Of a stretch of 64,000 bases of DNA, positions 51,027 to 64,000 are shown in pieces. Source of the stretch: Streptomyces asiaticus (GTDB lineage Bacteria > Actinomycetota > Actinomycetes > Streptomycetales > Streptomycetaceae). The stretch is from the NCBI RefSeq assembly GCF_018138715.1, contig NZ_JAGSHX010000001.1, positions 124,001 to 188,000 of the forward strand, read 5' to 3'. Position 1 is the first letter of the stretch; each line of letters opens with the position of its first letter. The notes below the pieces were generated by a model. It searched no databases. It saw nothing but the letters and a program-made list of their open reading frames with translations, and was not told the origin of the DNA. The translations under genes were made by a program, and so were the position numbers.

Positions 51027-51287
51027 AAACAGCGCATGAAATTTCGGGGGCATGAATAGCGCCGGAGAACCGCAGAGTGGCAAGAGTCACACGGCTGGTG
51101 AAACGCTACTGAAACCAAAACCCGGGAACACGCCCCGGGGTGTCGACCACGTCTGGGTGGGTTTCTAGGGTTTCTCTTATGGGGGCAGAGCTAGCGTGGT
51201 CGGTGTCCGTCTGGCGAACCGTGTTTTCATTACTTTCAGGGCCGTTGCGCTCTTCCAGCGAACGACGTGTTTAGTGTGGAGTTTTTG

Positions 51288-54200
51288 ATGCCTGCTGCAT
51301 CCAACCAGAACAAGGCTGTTGAAGCGCTGCGCAAGTCGTTCAAGGAAATCGAGCGGCTCCGGCGTCAGAACCGCCAGCTGACCAGTTCGGCCACCGAGCC
51401 CATTGCGATCATCGGTATGGCCTGCCGATTTCCGGGTGGAGTGAATTCTCCGGAAGCGTTGTGGCAGCTGGTCGCCGACGGATCGGACGCGATCTCGCCC
51501 TTCCCGACAAACCGTGGCTGGGACGTGGAGGGGATCTACAATCCGGACCCGGAACGTCCGGGTACCAGTTACGTTCGCGAAGGCGGTTTCCTCCACGACG
51601 CGGACCAATTCGACTCCGCGTTTTTCGGCATCTCGCCTCGTGAGGCCCTGGCCATGGATCCCCAGCAGCGGCTGCTGCTGGAGACGTCGTGGGAGGTGTT
51701 GGAGCGGGCGGGCATCGACCCCGCGTCACTGCGTGGCAGCCAGACAGGCGTCTTCACCGGTGCCATGCACACCACTTACGCATCCGAGGCCGCGCGGATC
51801 CCGGACGAGATCGAGCCGTACCTCCACAACAGCGCCACCACCAGCATCGCCTCGGGCCGTGTCTCCTACACCTTCGGCTTCGAAGGTCCCGCCCTGACCG
51901 TGGACACCGCTTGCTCATCGGCGCTGGTCGCCCTGCATCTGGCTGCTCAGTCGCTGCGCCAGGGCGAGTGCTCCATGGCGCTGGTCGGCGGTGCGACGGT
52001 CATGGTGAGTCCCGAGGGTTTTGTCACCTTCAGCCGGCAGCGCGGTCTGGCCGTCGACGGCCGGTGCAAGGCGTTCGCCGACGGAGCCGACGGCACCGCA
52101 TGGTCCGAGGGCATCGGTGTGCTGCTGGTGGAGCGGCTGTCCGACGCGCGGCGCAACGGGCACCAGATACTCGCGGTGGTGCGCGGCTCCGCCGTGAACC
52201 AGGACGGCGCGAGCAACGGTCTGACGGCCCCCAACGGTCCGTCACAGCGCCGCGTCATCCGGCAGGCCCTGGAAAACTGCGAGCTGACCCCCAGCCAGAT
52301 CGACGCGGTCGAGGCACACGGTACGGGTACGACGCTGGGTGACCCGATCGAGGCGCAGGCGCTGCTGGCCACGTACGGGCAGGACCGGCCGGAGGGTCGG
52401 CCGCTGTTGCTGGGCTCGTTGAAGTCGAACCTCGGCCACACGCAGGCCGCTGCCGGTATGGCCGGCGTCATGAAGATGGTGCTGGCGATGCGGCATGGTG
52501 TGCTGCCGAAGACGCTGCACATCGACGCTCCGTCGAGCCACGTGGACTGGTCCGAGGGCCAGGTCGAGCTGTTGACCGAGGCGCGGGCATGGCCGGAGAC
52601 GGGCGAGCCGCGCAGAGCAGGTGTGTCGTCGTTTGGTGTGAGCGGGACCAACGCGCATGTGATCCTGGAGCAGGCTCCCGAGGTCGAGGTGGCCGAGGTC
52701 GAGGCCGAGGAGCCCGCTGACGGTGGTGTCGCGGGTATCGCGGGTCCGGTGGCGTGGGTGGTGTCGGGCAAGAGTGACGCCGCGTTGCGGGCGCAGGCCG
52801 GGCGGTTGCGAGAGTTCGTGGCGGAGCGTCCGGAGCTGGGCGCCGCCGATGTGGCTCTCTCGCTGGCGACGACCAGGTTCGCCTTCGAACAGCGCGCCGT
52901 AGTGACCGGGGCCGGCCGGGAGGAGCTCCTCGAGCGTCTGGAGGCGGTGGCCGAGGGAGTGAAACTTCCCGGTGTGGTCTGGGGGAAGGACGCCGAGACG
53001 CCTGGCCGGTCGGTGTTTGTGTTCCCGGGGCAGGGGGCGCAGTGGGCGGGGATGGCGGTGGGGTTGTTGGAGTCCTCGCCGGTGTTCGCGGAGGCGATCG
53101 GCGAGTGTGAGTCGGCTCTGTCGGCGTATGTGGACTGGTCGTTGACGGATGTGCTGCGCGGTGCCGAGGGCGCTCCTGGTTTTGACCGGGTGGATGTGGT
53201 GCAGCCGGTGTTGTTCGCGGTGATGGTGTCGCTGGCGAGGCTGTGGCGTTCGGTGGGTGTGGTGCCGGACGCGGTGATGGGTCACAGTCAGGGTGAGATC
53301 GCGGCGGCGTGTGTGGCGGGTGCGCTCTCGCTGGAGGATGCGGCGAAGGTGGTGGCGTTGCGGTCGCAGGCGATCGCGGCGGGTCTCGCGGGCCGTGGTG
53401 GCATGGTGTCCGTCGGCCTGTCGGCGGACGCGGCCAAGGAGCGTCTCGCCGCCTGGGACGGCGCGATTTCCGTCGCGGCGGTCAACGGCCCCGGCTCGGT
53501 CGTGGTGTCGGGTGACCCGGGTGCGCTGGATGAGATGGTGGCCCAGCTGGAGGGCGAGGAGGTGCGGGTCCGCCGGGTCCCGGTGGACTACGCCTCGCAC
53601 TCCGCGCATGTGGAGGCGATTCACGAGGAGCTGCTGAAGGTCCTGGCGGACCTTCAGCCGCGTTCGTCGGAGGTGCCGTTCTACTCGACGGTGACCGGTG
53701 AGCTGGTGGACACCGCCGGTCTGGACGCGGAGTACTGGTACCGGAACCTGCGGCAGACCGTTGAGCTGGAGGTCACCACTCGGAAGCTGTTGGACGACGG
53801 CCACACCGTGTTCATCGAGGCCAGCCCGCATACCGTACTGATGCTGCCGTTGCAGCAGACCGTGGAGGCCGCTGAGGCCCAGGCGGTGGTCGTCGGCACG
53901 CTGCGGCGGGATGAGGGCGGGCCCGAGCGGTTCCTGACCTCTGCCGCCGAGCTCTATGTGAGCGGGGTCGGCGTCGATTGGCCGAAGGCGTTCGCCGGTC
54001 ATGGTGCCCGCCGCGTGGAATTGCCGACGTATGCCTTCCAGCGGGAGCGCTTCTGGCTTGACGCTCCTGCGGGTGCGGGCGATGTGGGTTCGGTGGGGTT
54101 GGGCTCGCTGGGGCATCCGTTGCTGGGTGCGGTGGTGTCGTTGGCCAGTGGTGGCGGAGTGCTGCTGAGCGGGCGGCTGTCGCTGGCCACGCATGGGTGG

Positions 54201-57200
54201 CTGGCGGATCACGCCGTCCACGGGGCGACGTTGCTGCCGGGGACGGCGTTCGTGGAGCTGGTGGTACGGGCGGGCGATCAGGTCGGCTGTGGTCGGGTTG
54301 AGGAACTGATCCTGGAAGCGCCGCTGATCGTGCCCGCGAAGGGTGGCGTACAACTTCAGGTCGAGGTGGGGGAGGCGGACGCTTCCGGCTTCCGTGAGGT
54401 GAGTGTGTTCTCGCGGGCGGAAGCGGACGGTGAGGGCGCCGCATGGGTGCGGCATGCCCATGGTGTGCTGGGTTCGGCCGTGGCCGGCTCCGAGGTGCCG
54501 TTCGACTTTGGTGTGTGGCCTCCGGCGGGGGCCGAGTCGGTTGATGTGTCAGGTGAGTATGTGCGGGCCGCGGAGCACGGGTTGGAGTATGGGCCGGTTT
54601 TCCAGGGGCTGAAGCGTGCGTGGCGGCGTGATGGTGAGGTGTTCGCGGAGGTCGAGCTCCCGGAAGGAGAGCGGGAGCGGGCAGGCCAGTTCGGGCTGCA
54701 TCCGGCGCTGTTCGACGCGGCGTTGCACGCGATGGGTGTGAGCGAGGGCCTGGCGGGTGGTTCGGGGAGTCTGCTGCCGTTCTCCTGGCGTGGGTTCGCT
54801 CTGGAGGCGGTTGGTGCGACATCGCTGCGCGTGCGGCTGGCGTCGGCGGGTGCCGGGTCGGACGCCGTGTCGGTGCTGGTGGGGGATGAGTCGGGGCGTG
54901 GGGTGGCGTCGGTCGAGTCGCTGGTGTTGCGTCCGGTTGACGCGGCTCAGCTGAACGCCGTGGGCGGGGTGGCGCGGGATGCGTTGTTCCGGGTCGAGTG
55001 GGTGGACGCGCCCGGGGCTGGCATGGCGGGTGAGGTCCCGCCGCGGACAGAGGTTGTGCGGGTCGCCTCCGGTGGTGCGGACGTGGTGGGCGAGGTGTAC
55101 GGGCGGGTCCTTGAGGTCTTGGAGCGGGTCCAGGGGTGGTTGGCGGACGAGGACCGTGCGGGTGAGCGGCTGGTGGTGGTGACCCGGGGCGCTGTCGATG
55201 CGGGCGATGGCGTGGCGGACATGGCGGGGGCTGCGGTGTGGGGCCTGGTGCGGTCCGCTCAGTCGGAGAATCCCGGGCTCCTGGTGCTGGTGGACACCGA
55301 TGACGTGGAGGGAGTCGCGGACGTTCTCCCCGGGGTGCTGGCTCTGGGTGAGGAGCAGGTGCTGGTGCGGTCGGGTGCGGTGCGGGTGCCGCGTTTGGGC
55401 CGGTCGCTGCCTTCGGGAGACGCTCCGGAGTCGGGGGTGTTCGGTTCCGGAGCGGTGCTCGTGACGGGCGGTACAGGTGTGCTGGGCGGGTTGGTGGCGC
55501 GGCATTTGGTGACCCGGCACGGCGTCGAGAAGCTGGTGCTGCTGTCCCGTCGTGGTGCGGAGGCCGAGGGTGCGGCCGAGCTGCGCGCCGGGTTGGAGGC
55601 CGCCGGCGCCGAAGTGGTGATCGCGGCGTGTGACGCCGCGGACCGTGTGGCTCTGGCGGGGGTGTTGTCGGGGTTGCCGGAGGGTTTTGGTCTGAGTGGT
55701 GTGGTGCATGCGGCGGGTGTGCTCGACGACGGGCTGCTGACGTCGTTGACGCGTGAGCGGGTTGAGCCGGTGTTGCGGGCGAAGGTGGACGCGGCGTGGA
55801 ATCTGCATGAGCTGACCGCGGGGATGGACCTGTCGGCGTTCGTGCTGTTCTCCTCGGCCACCGGTGTGCTGGGCGGTGCCGGGCAGAGCAACTACGCGGC
55901 GGCGAACGTGTTCCTGGACGGCCTGGCGTCCTGGCGCCGGACGCGGGGGCTGCCGGGTGTGTCGATGGCGTGGGGTCTGTGGGCCGAGGCCAGCGGCATG
56001 ACCGGACACCTCGGCGAGGATGACATCCGGCGGATATCCCGCTCGGGCGTGCTGCCACTGGCCACGGACGAGGGGCTTGAGCTGTTCGACGCCGCTCTGG
56101 TCTCGGACGTGGTGGTACCCGTTCTCTTCCGGCCGGACATCGCGGCGCTGCGCGCGCGGGGTGCCGAGCTCCCCGCCCTCTTCCGCAACGTCGTACCGGG
56201 GATGGCCGTCCGGCGTGTCGCGGGCGCCGGAGACGCGGACGCGGACGAGATCGCTGCCCGCCTGCGGCGGCGACTGGTCAGCATGTCCGAGGCGGATCAG
56301 GAACAGTTCCTGCTCGAAGAGCTGATCCGCGTCCATGTGGCCGCCGTCCTGGGCCACGCCAAGTCGGACGCTGTGGAGGTGGGACGCCCCTTCAAGGACC
56401 TGGGCTTCGACTCGCTCACCGCCGTGGACTTGCGGGCACGTCTGAGCGCGGAAACGGGTCTGCGCCTCCCGGCGACACTCGTTTTCGACTACCCGAACCC
56501 GACGGTACTGGCGGGCTATCTGCGCTCGGAGATCCTCGGCTCCCACGACAGGACCATCGCGGCACCGGGGGGCGGGTCCTTCGGGGCCCCGTCTCGCACC
56601 GACGAGGAGCCGATCGCGATCGTGGCCATGAGCTGCCGCTTCCCCGGTGGGGTGCGGACGCCCGAGGAGCTGTGGCAGTTGGTGATGGAGGGCACCGATG
56701 CCACGTCGCCGCTCCCGTCCAACCGTGGCTGGGACCTCGAGTCCACGTACGACCCGGACCCCTCGCACGAGGGCACGTACTACGTCCGCAACGGTGGCTT
56801 CCTCTACGAGGCGGACCAATTCGACCCGGAGTTCTTCGGGATTTCGCCGCGTGAGGCGCTGGCGATGGATCCGCAGCAGCGACTGCTGCTGGAGACGTCG
56901 TGGGAGGCGTTCGAGCGGGCCGGTATCGCTCCGGAGGCGGCGAAGGGAAGCCGGACTGGCGTCTTCGTCGGCGTCATGTACAACGACTACGGTGCCCGTC
57001 TGGAAGGGAACGCCCCCGTCGGCTTTGAGGGCTACCTCGGCATGGGCAGCGCGGCCAGCGTGGCCTCGGGCCGGATCTCCTACACCTTCGGTCTCGAGGG
57101 GCCCGCCGTGACAGTGGACACGGCGTGCTCGTCGTCGCTGGTCGCGCTGCACCTGGCGGTCCAGGCGCTGCGCCAGGGTGAGTGCGACATGGCGCTGACC

Positions 57201-60200
57201 GGTGGTGCGACGGTGATGTCCACACCGGTGGCGCTGGTGGATTTCAGCCGTCAGCGCGCGCTGTCCGCGGACGGCAAGTGCAAGGCGTTCAGCAATCGCG
57301 CCGACGGCTTCGGATTCGCCGAGGGTGTCGGGCTGCTGCTGGTGGAGCGGCTGTCGGACGCCAGACGCAACGGGCACGAGGTGCTGGCCCTCGTCCGGGG
57401 TTCGGCGACAAACCAGGACGGTGCGTCCAACGGCCTGACCGCCCCGAACGGCCCGTCTCAGCAGCGGGTGATCCGCGCGGCGCTGGCGAACGCCGGGCTG
57501 TCGGCGGCCGAGGTGGACGCGGTCGAGGCACATGGCACCGGCACCCCGCTGGGCGATCCCATTGAGGCGCAGGCCCTCCTGGCCACCTACGGCCAGGACC
57601 GGCCCGCGGACCAGTCGGTGTGGCTCGGCTCGGTGAAGTCGAACATCGGCCATGCGCAGGCGGCGGCCGGTGTGGCTGGTGTCATCAAGATGGTCATGGC
57701 AATGCGGCACGGCGCGCTGCCGAAGACGCTGCACATCGATGAGCCGTCGCAACACGTGGACTGGTCCGCGGGCGGAGTGCGCCTGCTGACGGACGATATG
57801 CCCTGGCCGGAGACGGGACGGCCGCGGCGTGCGGCGGTCTCCTCCTTCGGAATGAGTGGCAGCAATGCCCACGCCGTACTGGAACAGGCCCCGTTCGACG
57901 ACGCTCCCAGCCCTGCCGCCGGTGACGAGGCCCCGGCCGGGAAACTTCCGGAGATCACGCCGTGGGTGCTCTCCGGACGGTCGGAGACCGCGGTGGAGGC
58001 GCAGGCGGAGCGGCTGCTGGCGCATGTGCGTGAGCGCCGAGAGCTGTCGCCCGCCGATGTCGGGCTGTCGTTGGCGACCACGCGCAGTGTCTTCGAACAC
58101 CGCGCGGTGGTGCTGGCGGGAGACGGGGACGGCCTCATGAACGGCCTGGGTGCGTTGGCCGAGGGGAACGCGTCGCCTGGTGTGGTACGGGGGGTGGCGG
58201 CCGCCCGGGACCGGGCAGTGCTTGTCTTCCCTGGTCAGGGGTCGCAGTGGGTGGGGATGGCGGCGGGGTTGCTGGAGTCTTCGCCGGTGTTCGCGGAGCG
58301 GATCGGTGAGTGCGCGGCCGCGCTGGCGCCGTTCGTGGACTGGCCGCTCGCGGATGTGCTGCGGGGTGGTGAGGGTGCTGCGGTGGCGTTGGAGCGGGTG
58401 GATGTGGTGCAGCCGGTGTTGTGGGCGGTGATGGTGTCGTTGGCGGAGTTGTGGCGTTCGTACGGTGTGGAGCCGGCGGCGGTCATCGGTCATTCGCAGG
58501 GTGAGATCGCGGCGGCGTGTGTGGCGGGTGCGTTGTCGTTGGAGGATGCCGCGAAGGTGGTGGCGCTGCGCAGCCAGGCGATTCGGGCGTTGTCCGGGCG
58601 CGGGGGCATGGTGTCGGTGTCGCTGCCGGTGGAGGCGTTGCGGGAGCGGCTTGAGGCGTGGGGTGAGCGGTTGTCGGTGGCGGCGGTGAATGGTCCTTCG
58701 GCGGTCGTGGTCTCCGGTGACGTCGACGCGCTGGAGGAGTTGCTGGCGGTTTGCGAGGCGGAGGAGATCCGGGCCCGCCGGATTCCCGTGGACTACGCCT
58801 CGCATTGCGCTCATGTCGAGGCCATCGAGGACGAGCTTCAGCAGATCCTCGCGGGAATCGCCCCGCGCTCGTCGTCGGTGCCGTTCTATTCGACGGTGAC
58901 CGGCGGGGTGCTGGACACGGCCGGTCTGGACGCCGCGTACTGGTACCGGAATCTGCGTCAGACGGTGCGTTTCGACGAGACCGTCCGTGTCCTGCTGGCA
59001 GACGGTTTCCAGGTGTACATCGAGGCCAGTGCCCATCCGGTGCTCACCATGGGGGTTGAGCAGACGGCCGAGGACCACGCCACGCAGGTCACCGCCGTGG
59101 GTTCGCTGCGCCGTGAGGAAGGCGGCCTGGAGCGTTTTCTGACCTCTGTGGCCGAGGCGTATGTGGGCGGTGTGTCCGTCGACTGGGCGGGGGTGTTCGC
59201 CGGGACGGGCGCGGAGCGTGTGGAGCTGCCGACGTATGCCTTCCAGCGCTCGCGCTTCTGGCTGGAGCCCGAGGCCATCAACGGCGCCGGTGATGTGGCG
59301 TCGGTGGGGCTGGACTCGGCCGGGCATCCGTTGCTGGGGGCCGCCGTACCGCTGCCCGACTCGGACGGTTTCCTGCTCACCGGTCGGCTGTCGCTCCGTA
59401 CCCATCCCTGGCTCGCCGACCACGCGGTGCTGGGCCGGGTCATCCTGCCCGGTACGGCGTTCGTCGAGCTGGCGTCGCGGGCCGGTGACGCGGTGGGCTG
59501 TGACCGGTTGGAGGAGCTGACGCTGGAGGCGCCTCTGGTGCTGCCCGACGAGGGGGCGGTCCAGGTGCAGCTGGTGGTGAGCGGGCCGGCACAGGATGGG
59601 CTGCGCGAGTTCAGCGTGTATTCCCGCCGTGGCGATGGCCCGGACGCGTCGTGGACGTGCCATGCGAAGGGTGCGCTGGCCCCGGCGTCCGCGGCCGACA
59701 GGGCGACGGGCCCGGTGGGCCTGGAGGCGTGGCCGCCGGCGGGGGTGGAAGCGCTCGAGATCGCGGGCTTCTACGAGGACGTGGCGGCCACCGGGCTGGC
59801 GTACGGGCCGGTGTTCCAGGGGCTGCGTGCCGTCTGGCGCAAGGGCGATGAGGTCTTCGCCGAGGTGGCGCTGCCGGAGGAGTCGCGGGCGGAGGCGGCC
59901 CGGTTCGGGCTGCATCCCGCGCTGCTCGATGCGGCGCTGCACGCCTGGCTGGTGTCCGCCGCCGCCGAGGGAGGCGGGAAGGTGGAGGGGATCCAGCTGC
60001 CGTTCGTGTGGAGTGGAGTGTCGCTGTACGCCACCGGCGCGACGTCCCTGCGGGTACGGCTGGCCCGTACGGGCGCCGAGGGGATGTCGGTGCTCGTGGC
60101 GGATGCCGCCGGTGCGCTGGTGGCGTCGGCGGACGCGCTGGTCACCCGGCCGGTCTCGGAAGCGCAGCTCGCGTCGTCCGCCGGCGACGACGAGTCGCTG

Positions 60201-63149
60201 TACCGGCTGGAGTGGGTCGCGGCCCCCACTACCAACCCCGCCCCCGCCACCGGACCGTGCGCCGTGGCCGGACCGGATGTCTTCGGCCTGGCCCGGGCGT
60301 TGAAGGCGGCCGACGGGTCGGTGGAGGAACACACCGACCTGGCCGCTCTGGCGGCGCATGTGGGATCGGGCGCTCCGATGCCGGATCTGGTGTTCGTGAC
60401 GGTGTCCTCCGGCCCCGGTGAGGACGTCGTCCCGGCGGCGCGGGCGGTGGCCCACCGGACTTTGGATGTGGTGCGGACGTGGTTGGCGGAGGACATGTTC
60501 GCCGGGGCACGGCTGGTGCTGGTCACCCGGGGCGCGCTGGCGACCGAGGACGGTGCGGATCCGCGTGATCTGGCGGCGGCCCCGGCGTGGGGGCTGGTGC
60601 GGTCGGCGCAGGCCGAGCATCCGGACCGGTTCGTCCTGCTGGACGTGGACGGCGCCGAGGCATCGCTGGCCGTGGTCCATCAGGCGGTGTCCATCGGGGA
60701 GCCGCAGCTCGTGGTGCGCGGTGCCGAGGTGCTGGTGCCGCGTCTGGCCCCCGGCGCCGCGAAGGGCGTGCTGACGCCGCCGGATGGCGGGGAGGCGTGG
60801 CGGCTGGAGTCGTCGGGAGCGGGCACGTTGGAGGGGCTGAGGCTGGCCGCGGCCCCGGATGTCACCGGGGAGCTCGGCGAGCACGAGGTCCGGGTCGCCG
60901 TGCGTGCCGCGGGCATGAACTTCCGCGATGTCCTGATCTCCCTGAACATGTACCCGGACCCCGGGGCCATGATGGGGAGCGAGGGAGCCGGTGTGGTCGT
61001 GGCCACCGGTTCCGGTGTCACTTCTCTCGCCGTCGGTGACCGGGTCATGGGGTCGTGGACCGGTGGTTTCGGACCGCTGGCCGTGGCGGACCACCGCAGC
61101 CTGGTGCGCATCCCGGACGGCTGGTCCTACACCCAGGCCGCACCCATCCCCGTCGTCTTCGGAACGGCTTTGTACGGACTGCGGGAGTTGGCGGGCCTGC
61201 GGCGCGGTGAGTCGCTGTTGGTGCATTCCGCCGCCGGTGGTGTGGGGATGGCCGCGGTGCAGTTGGCGCGGGCGTGGGGTGTGGAGGTGTTCGCGACCGC
61301 GAGCGAGGCCAAGTGGGATGTCCTGCGCGGCCTCGGGCTGGACGATGCGCATATCGCGTCGTCGCGGACGCTGGAGTTCGAGGAGCGGTTCAGGGCCGCC
61401 TCGGGTGGTCGTGGTGTGGATGTGGTCCTGGACTCCCTGGCCGGTGAGTTCGTGGACGCCTCGCTGCGGTTGCTCAGTGAGGGCGGGCGGTTCATCGAGA
61501 TGGGCAAGACGGATGTGCGGTCGGCCGAGGAGGTGGCCGCGGCGCATCCGGGGGTGATGTACCGGGCGTTCGACCTGGCCGAGGCGGGTCCGGTGCGCAT
61601 CGGGGAGATGCTCGCGGAGATCGTGGCCCTGTTCGAGGGCGGCGGGCTGGAGCCGTTGCCCGCACGGGTGTGGGATGTGCGCAGGGCTCCTGAGGTGTTC
61701 CGGTTCATGAGCCAGGCGCGCCATGTGGGCAAGCTGGTGCTGAGTGTCCCGGCCGCGCTGGATCCGGAGGGGACGGTGCTGATCACCGGTGCCGGTGGTG
61801 TTCTGGGTGGTCTGGTCGCCCGGCATCTGGTGGCGGAGCACGGCGTGCGCCGGCTGCTGCTGGTCAGCCGTCGTGGCCGCGCGGCCGAGAGCCTGACAGA
61901 GCTCGAGGCGGAGCTGACGGCCCTGGGTGCCTCGGTCACGATCGCCGCCTGCGATGTCGCCGACCGCGACGCGCTGGCCGATCTGCTGGCCGACCTCCCC
62001 GGCGGACACGGTCTGACCGGTGTGGTTCACGCCGCGGGTCTCCTGGATGACGGCACGGTGACGTCGCTGACGCCGGAGCGGCTGGACGCGGTGCTGCGGG
62101 CGAAGGTCGACGGGGCGTGGCATCTGCACGAGTTGACACGCCGTTTCGATGTGGCCATGTTCGCCCTGTTCTCGTCGGCCGCCGGTGTGTTGGGGGCCGC
62201 GGGGCAGGCGAACTACGCTGCCGCCAATACGTTCCTGGACGGGCTGGCTCAGCGGCGTCGGGCGATGGGTCTGCCGGGAGTGTCGCTTGCCTGGGGTCTG
62301 TGGGCTGAGCGCTCCGGGATGACCGGCCATCTCGATCAGGCGGACATCTCGCGGATGACGCGGGGCGGATTGGTGCCGTTCTCCTCCGAGGAGGGGTTGC
62401 GGCTGTTCGACACGGCGGGTCGGCTGGCCGAGGGTGTGGTGGTGCCCGCCCGGCTCGACCTCGGCCAGTTGGCGGCCGCCGCCGATACCTCGCCCATGCC
62501 TCCGTTGCTGAGTGGGCTCGTACGGCGGTCCGTTACACCCCGGCGCGCCTCGGCCCAGGAAGAGGCTGGTTCGCAGGAGGCGTCGTTGGCGCGGCGGCTG
62601 GCCGGGCTTGGCCAGGGGGAGCGGCGGCGGATGCTGCTGCGTTTGGTCCAGGAGCACGCTGCCACGGTGCTCGGTCATGGGACGGCGTCCGCGGTGGATA
62701 CCGATCGTGGCTTCCTGGAGTTGGGCTTCGACTCGCTCACCGCGGTCGAGCTGCGTAACCGGCTGAACGCGGCCAGCGGGCTACGCCTGCCCGCCACGCT
62801 CATCTTCGATTACCCGACGCCCGCGGCGTTGGCCGGACACCTGGGTGCGGAGATCGCCCCCGTGGCGGCGGACGACGCGCCCGATGTGGCTGCCGAACTC
62901 GACCGGCTGGAAGCCGCGTTGCTCGGCACGGACACCTCGGCCGACGACGCCACCCGCACGATGGTGGCCGACCGACTGAAGCGCCTGCTGTCCCAGTGGG
63001 ACGGCGGCCGTGGCGGCCCGGTGCCGGACGGCCAGGCCGGCGGAGCGACCAACGGCTCCGGCGATGCGGACGGTGTCGCCGACCACCTGGAGACGGCGGC
63101 GGCCGACGAACTCTTCGCCTTCATCGACGAGGAGTTCGGGACGTCGTGA
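51288..63149 (+). CDS. Bimodular type I polyketide synthase
   Basis: This is a 3,953-aa megasynthase. ATG 51288 has GTGGAG 7 nt upstream. An N-terminal coiled-coil docking segment ([20 protein letters not shown]) shows it is not the loading protein. Module one: KS (Cys in DTACSSA near 205), AT (GHSQG near 664, YASH near 766), DH ([11 protein letters not shown] near 973, [10 protein letters not shown]), KR ([17 protein letters not shown] near 1534) and ACP (GFDSL near 1705). Module two: KS (1773), AT (YASH near 2502), DH ([11 protein letters not shown]), ER ([14 protein letters not shown] near 3316), KR (LDD, YAAAN) and ACP (GFDSL near 3813), then a C-terminal docking region. YASH predicts methylmalonyl-CoA for both ATs, and LDD predicts B-type ketoreduction. 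Expected output: an alpha-methyl enoyl unit followed by a fully reduced methyl-branched unit. Confidence 0.96.
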   Translation: MPAASNQNKAVEALRKSFKEIERLRRQNRQLTSSATEPIAIIGMACRFPGGVNSPEALWQLVADGSDAISPFPTNRGWDVEGIYNPDPERPGTSYVREGGFLHDADQFDSAFFGISPREALAMDPQQRLLLETSWEVLERAGIDPASLRGSQTGVFTGAMHTTYASEAARIPDEIEPYLHNSATTSIASGRVSYTFGFEGPALTVDTACSSALVALHLAAQSLRQGECSMALVGGATVMVSPEGFVTFSRQRGLAVDGRCKAFADGADGTAWSEGIGVLLVERLSDARRNGHQILAVVRGSAVNQDGASNGLTAPNGPSQRRVIRQALENCELTPSQIDAVEAHGTGTTLGDPIEAQALLATYGQDRPEGRPLLLGSLKSNLGHTQAAAGMAGVMKMVLAMRHGVLPKTLHIDAPSSHVDWSEGQVELLTEARAWPETGEPRRAGVSSFGVSGTNAHVILEQAPEVEVAEVEAEEPADGGVAGIAGPVAWVVSGKSDAALRAQAGRLREFVAERPELGAADVALSLATTRFAFEQRAVVTGAGREELLERLEAVAEGVKLPGVVWGKDAETPGRSVFVFPGQGAQWAGMAVGLLESSPVFAEAIGECESALSAYVDWSLTDVLRGAEGAPGFDRVDVVQPVLFAVMVSLARLWRSVGVVPDAVMGHSQGEIAAACVAGALSLEDAAKVVALRSQAIAAGLAGRGGMVSVGLSADAAKERLAAWDGAISVAAVNGPGSVVVSGDPGALDEMVAQLEGEEVRVRRVPVDYASHSAHVEAIHEELLKVLADLQPRSSEVPFYSTVTGELVDTAGLDAEYWYRNLRQTVELEVTTRKLLDDGHTVFIEASPHTVLMLPLQQTVEAAEAQAVVVGTLRRDEGGPERFLTSAAELYVSGVGVDWPKAFAGHGARRVELPTYAFQRERFWLDAPAGAGDVGSVGLGSLGHPLLGAVVSLASGGGVLLSGRLSLATHGWLADHAVHGATLLPGTAFVELVVRAGDQVGCGRVEELILEAPLIVPAKGGVQLQVEVGEADASGFREVSVFSRAEADGEGAAWVRHAHGVLGSAVAGSEVPFDFGVWPPAGAESVDVSGEYVRAAEHGLEYGPVFQGLKRAWRRDGEVFAEVELPEGERERAGQFGLHPALFDAALHAMGVSEGLAGGSGSLLPFSWRGFALEAVGATSLRVRLASAGAGSDAVSVLVGDESGRGVASVESLVLRPVDAAQLNAVGGVARDALFRVEWVDAPGAGMAGEVPPRTEVVRVASGGADVVGEVYGRVLEVLERVQGWLADEDRAGERLVVVTRGAVDAGDGVADMAGAAVWGLVRSAQSENPGLLVLVDTDDVEGVADVLPGVLALGEEQVLVRSGAVRVPRLGRSLPSGDAPESGVFGSGAVLVTGGTGVLGGLVARHLVTRHGVEKLVLLSRRGAEAEGAAELRAGLEAAGAEVVIAACDAADRVALAGVLSGLPEGFGLSGVVHAAGVLDDGLLTSLTRERVEPVLRAKVDAAWNLHELTAGMDLSAFVLFSSATGVLGGAGQSNYAAANVFLDGLASWRRTRGLPGVSMAWGLWAEASGMTGHLGEDDIRRISRSGVLPLATDEGLELFDAALVSDVVVPVLFRPDIAALRARGAELPALFRNVVPGMAVRRVAGAGDADADEIAARLRRRLVSMSEADQEQFLLEELIRVHVAAVLGHAKSDAVEVGRPFKDLGFDSLTAVDLRARLSAETGLRLPATLVFDYPNPTVLAGYLRSEILGSHDRTIAAPGGGSFGAPSRTDEEPIAIVAMSCRFPGGVRTPEELWQLVMEGTDATSPLPSNRGWDLESTYDPDPSHEGTYYVRNGGFLYEADQFDPEFFGISPREALAMDPQQRLLLETSWEAFERAGIAPEAAKGSRTGVFVGVMYNDYGARLEGNAPVGFEGYLGMGSAASVASGRISYTFGLEGPAVTVDTACSSSLVALHLAVQALRQGECDMALTGGATVMSTPVALVDFSRQRALSADGKCKAFSNRADGFGFAEGVGLLLVERLSDARRNGHEVLALVRGSATNQDGASNGLTAPNGPSQQRVIRAALANAGLSAAEVDAVEAHGTGTPLGDPIEAQALLATYGQDRPADQSVWLGSVKSNIGHAQAAAGVAGVIKMVMAMRHGALPKTLHIDEPSQHVDWSAGGVRLLTDDMPWPETGRPRRAAVSSFGMSGSNAHAVLEQAPFDDAPSPAAGDEAPAGKLPEITPWVLSGRSETAVEAQAERLLAHVRERRELSPADVGLSLATTRSVFEHRAVVLAGDGDGLMNGLGALAEGNASPGVVRGVAAARDRAVLVFPGQGSQWVGMAAGLLESSPVFAERIGECAAALAPFVDWPLADVLRGGEGAAVALERVDVVQPVLWAVMVSLAELWRSYGVEPAAVIGHSQGEIAAACVAGALSLEDAAKVVALRSQAIRALSGRGGMVSVSLPVEALRERLEAWGERLSVAAVNGPSAVVVSGDVDALEELLAVCEAEEIRARRIPVDYASHCAHVEAIEDELQQILAGIAPRSSSVPFYSTVTGGVLDTAGLDAAYWYRNLRQTVRFDETVRVLLADGFQVYIEASAHPVLTMGVEQTAEDHATQVTAVGSLRREEGGLERFLTSVAEAYVGGVSVDWAGVFAGTGAERVELPTYAFQRSRFWLEPEAINGAGDVASVGLDSAGHPLLGAAVPLPDSDGFLLTGRLSLRTHPWLADHAVLGRVILPGTAFVELASRAGDAVGCDRLEELTLEAPLVLPDEGAVQVQLVVSGPAQDGLREFSVYSRRGDGPDASWTCHAKGALAPASAADRATGPVGLEAWPPAGVEALEIAGFYEDVAATGLAYGPVFQGLRAVWRKGDEVFAEVALPEESRAEAARFGLHPALLDAALHAWLVSAAAEGGGKVEGIQLPFVWSGVSLYATGATSLRVRLARTGAEGMSVLVADAAGALVASADALVTRPVSEAQLASSAGDDESLYRLEWVAAPTTNPAPATGPCAVAGPDVFGLARALKAADGSVEEHTDLAALAAHVGSGAPMPDLVFVTVSSGPGEDVVPAARAVAHRTLDVVRTWLAEDMFAGARLVLVTRGALATEDGADPRDLAAAPAWGLVRSAQAEHPDRFVLLDVDGAEASLAVVHQAVSIGEPQLVVRGAEVLVPRLAPGAAKGVLTPPDGGEAWRLESSGAGTLEGLRLAAAPDVTGELGEHEVRVAVRAAGMNFRDVLISLNMYPDPGAMMGSEGAGVVVATGSGVTSLAVGDRVMGSWTGGFGPLAVADHRSLVRIPDGWSYTQAAPIPVVFGTALYGLRELAGLRRGESLLVHSAAGGVGMAAVQLARAWGVEVFATASEAKWDVLRGLGLDDAHIASSRTLEFEERFRAASGGRGVDVVLDSLAGEFVDASLRLLSEGGRFIEMGKTDVRSAEEVAAAHPGVMYRAFDLAEAGPVRIGEMLAEIVALFEGGGLEPLPARVWDVRRAPEVFRFMSQARHVGKLVLSVPAALDPEGTVLITGAGGVLGGLVARHLVAEHGVRRLLLVSRRGRAAESLTELEAELTALGASVTIAACDVADRDALADLLADLPGGHGLTGVVHAAGLLDDGTVTSLTPERLDAVLRAKVDGAWHLHELTRRFDVAMFALFSSAAGVLGAAGQANYAAANTFLDGLAQRRRAMGLPGVSLAWGLWAERSGMTGHLDQADISRMTRGGLVPFSSEEGLRLFDTAGRLAEGVVVPARLDLGQLAAAADTSPMPPLLSGLVRRSVTPRRASAQEEAGSQEASLARRLAGLGQGERRRMLLRLVQEHAATVLGHGTASAVDTDRGFLELGFDSLTAVELRNRLNAASGLRLPATLIFDYPTPAALAGHLGAEIAPVAADDAPDVAAELDRLEAALLGTDTSADDATRTMVADRLKRLLSQWDGGRGGPVPDGQAGGATNGSGDADGVADHLETAAADELFAFIDEEFGTS

Positions 63150-63240
63150 TCCGACCAGCGGCCACCACCACGGCGCATCCACGAAGCCACACCTGCCCGC
63201 CGCCCACCCGCCCCCGAAGCGCTGACTCCGAGAGGTTCTG

Positions 63241-64000
63241 ATGTCGGAACAAGAAAAGCTGCTCGCCTACCTCCGGCGGGTGACGGCTGATCTGCACCAG
63301 ACGCGGCAGCGTCTCCAGGATGTGGAGTCGGCGGCCCGGGAGCCGATCGCGATCGTCGGGATGAGCTGCCGCTTCCCCGGCGGGGTGCGCACCCCCGAGG
63401 AGTTCTGGCGGCTGCTGAGCGGGGCCGAGGACGCCATCACACCGTTTCCCGAGGACCGCGGCTGGGATCTCGACTCGCTCTATGACGCGGACGCTGATCG
63501 GCCGGGTACCTCGTATGCGCGTGAGGGTGGGTTCCTGCACGACGTCGGCGACTTCGACGCCGATTTCTTCGGGATCTCGCCACGTGAGGCGATGGCGATG
63601 GACCCCCAGCAGCGGCTGCTGCTGGAGACTTCGTGGGAGGCGATCGAGGGGGCGGGTATTGATCCGGCCTCGCTCAAGGGCAGTCGGTCCGGGGTCTTCG
63701 TCGGGGCGGTGGCCCCTGACTACGGGCCGCGGGTGCACGAGGCCCCCGATGGTGTCGAGGGTCATCTGGTGACCGGCAGCGCCATCAGTGTCGTGTCCGG
63801 GCGTGTGGCCTACACCCTGGGTCTGGAGGGTCCGGCGGTGACGGTGGACACCGCGTGTTCCTCGTCGCTGGTGGCTCTGCATCTGGCGGTGCAGGCGCTG
63901 CGCCAGGGGGAGTGTTCCCTGGCTCTGGCCGGTGGTGTCACCGTCATGGCCACCCCTGGCACGTTCATTGGCTTCAGCCGTCAACGTGGGCTTGCGGCGG
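63241..64000 (+). CDS. Type I polyketide synthase, next subunit (cut by window end)
   Basis: This is the start of the following PKS gene, 92 bp after the bimodular synthase. ATG 63241 has GAGAGG upstream. The visible 253 residues hold an N-terminal docking coiled coil ([20 protein letters not shown]) and the first part of a KS domain ([20 protein letters not shown], the active-site DTACSSS near residue 202, and [10 protein letters not shown]). The docking helix would pair with the C-terminal docking region of the preceding protein, so colinear chain transfer is expected. Downstream domains lie outside the window. Confidence 0.95.
   Translation, partial: MSEQEKLLAYLRRVTADLHQTRQRLQDVESAAREPIAIVGMSCRFPGGVRTPEEFWRLLSGAEDAITPFPEDRGWDLDSLYDADADRPGTSYAREGGFLHDVGDFDADFFGISPREAMAMDPQQRLLLETSWEAIEGAGIDPASLKGSRSGVFVGAVAPDYGPRVHEAPDGVEGHLVTGSAISVVSGRVAYTLGLEGPAVTVDTACSSSLVALHLAVQALRQGECSLALAGGVTVMATPGTFIGFSRQRGLAA

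Noticed and set aside
54549..62678. 2.7-kilo-codon open frame antisense to the PKS
   Set aside because: It is a composition artefact of the PKS coding sequence; the translation is His/Arg/Gln-rich with no recognisable fold.

Overview
The window is high-GC actinobacterial DNA that reads as Streptomyces. Third codon positions are mostly G or C, genes overlap by ATGA or GTGA, GTG and TTG starts occur, and the families are typical of the genus (roadblock/LC7, DUF6397-like, DUF3516-type helicase, SARP regulator, modular type I PKS). No tRNA, rRNA or CRISPR array was seen.

Region 1 (1-13.1 kb) is housekeeping and accessory chromosome. It holds a roadblock protein cut by the window edge, a DUF6397-like protein with a His-rich repeat tail that overlaps a convergent acyl-CoA thioesterase, a Ski2-like helicase, a membrane metal-dependent hydrolase, a translationally coupled ABC exporter pair with one canonical and one fully degenerate ATP site, an L,D-transpeptidase lipoprotein, and a MarR repressor divergent from another ABC exporter across a clear operator.

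Region 2 (13.2-44.5 kb) is a complete contractile injection system (CIS/eCIS) locus. A SARP/BTAD regulator and a 65-aa gene face a single run of 21 genes (14.6-39.1 kb): DUF4255-type terminator, CarboxypepD_reg-like protein, two sheaths, two tubes, small adaptor, LysM baseplate protein, separate hub and spike, gp25, two baseplate-J proteins, tail protein I, three tandem genes sharing an N-terminal 'FHxGQxL' module, a beta-rich protein, a probable tape measure, an AAA+ ATPase and a 103-aa protein. Facing this operon across a strong hairpin is a two-gene unit: a 1,566-aa cargo-like protein and a 215-aa partner. The 103-aa protein and the cargo share a bipartite N-terminal motif (SNAxV ... AGQDxxGNxAV), the best candidate in the window for an uncharacterised loading or docking signal.

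Region 3 (44.6-49.2 kb) is a scar of mobile elements: a frameshifted and internally deleted Tn3-family transposase with a 17-bp palindrome at its end, a transposase C-terminal scrap, and a decayed IS701-type transposase. A BAHD-type acyltransferase gene (HxxxD and DFGxG motifs) lies among them.

Region 4 (49.5-64 kb) is the edge of a type I polyketide cluster: cytochrome P450, 3Fe-4S ferredoxin, a 3,953-aa bimodular PKS (KS-AT-DH-KR-ACP / KS-AT-DH-ER-KR-ACP, both ATs with the YASH methylmalonyl signature) and the start of the next PKS gene. The P450/ferredoxin pair and perhaps the acyltransferase are likely tailoring enzymes. The product cannot be named from this window.
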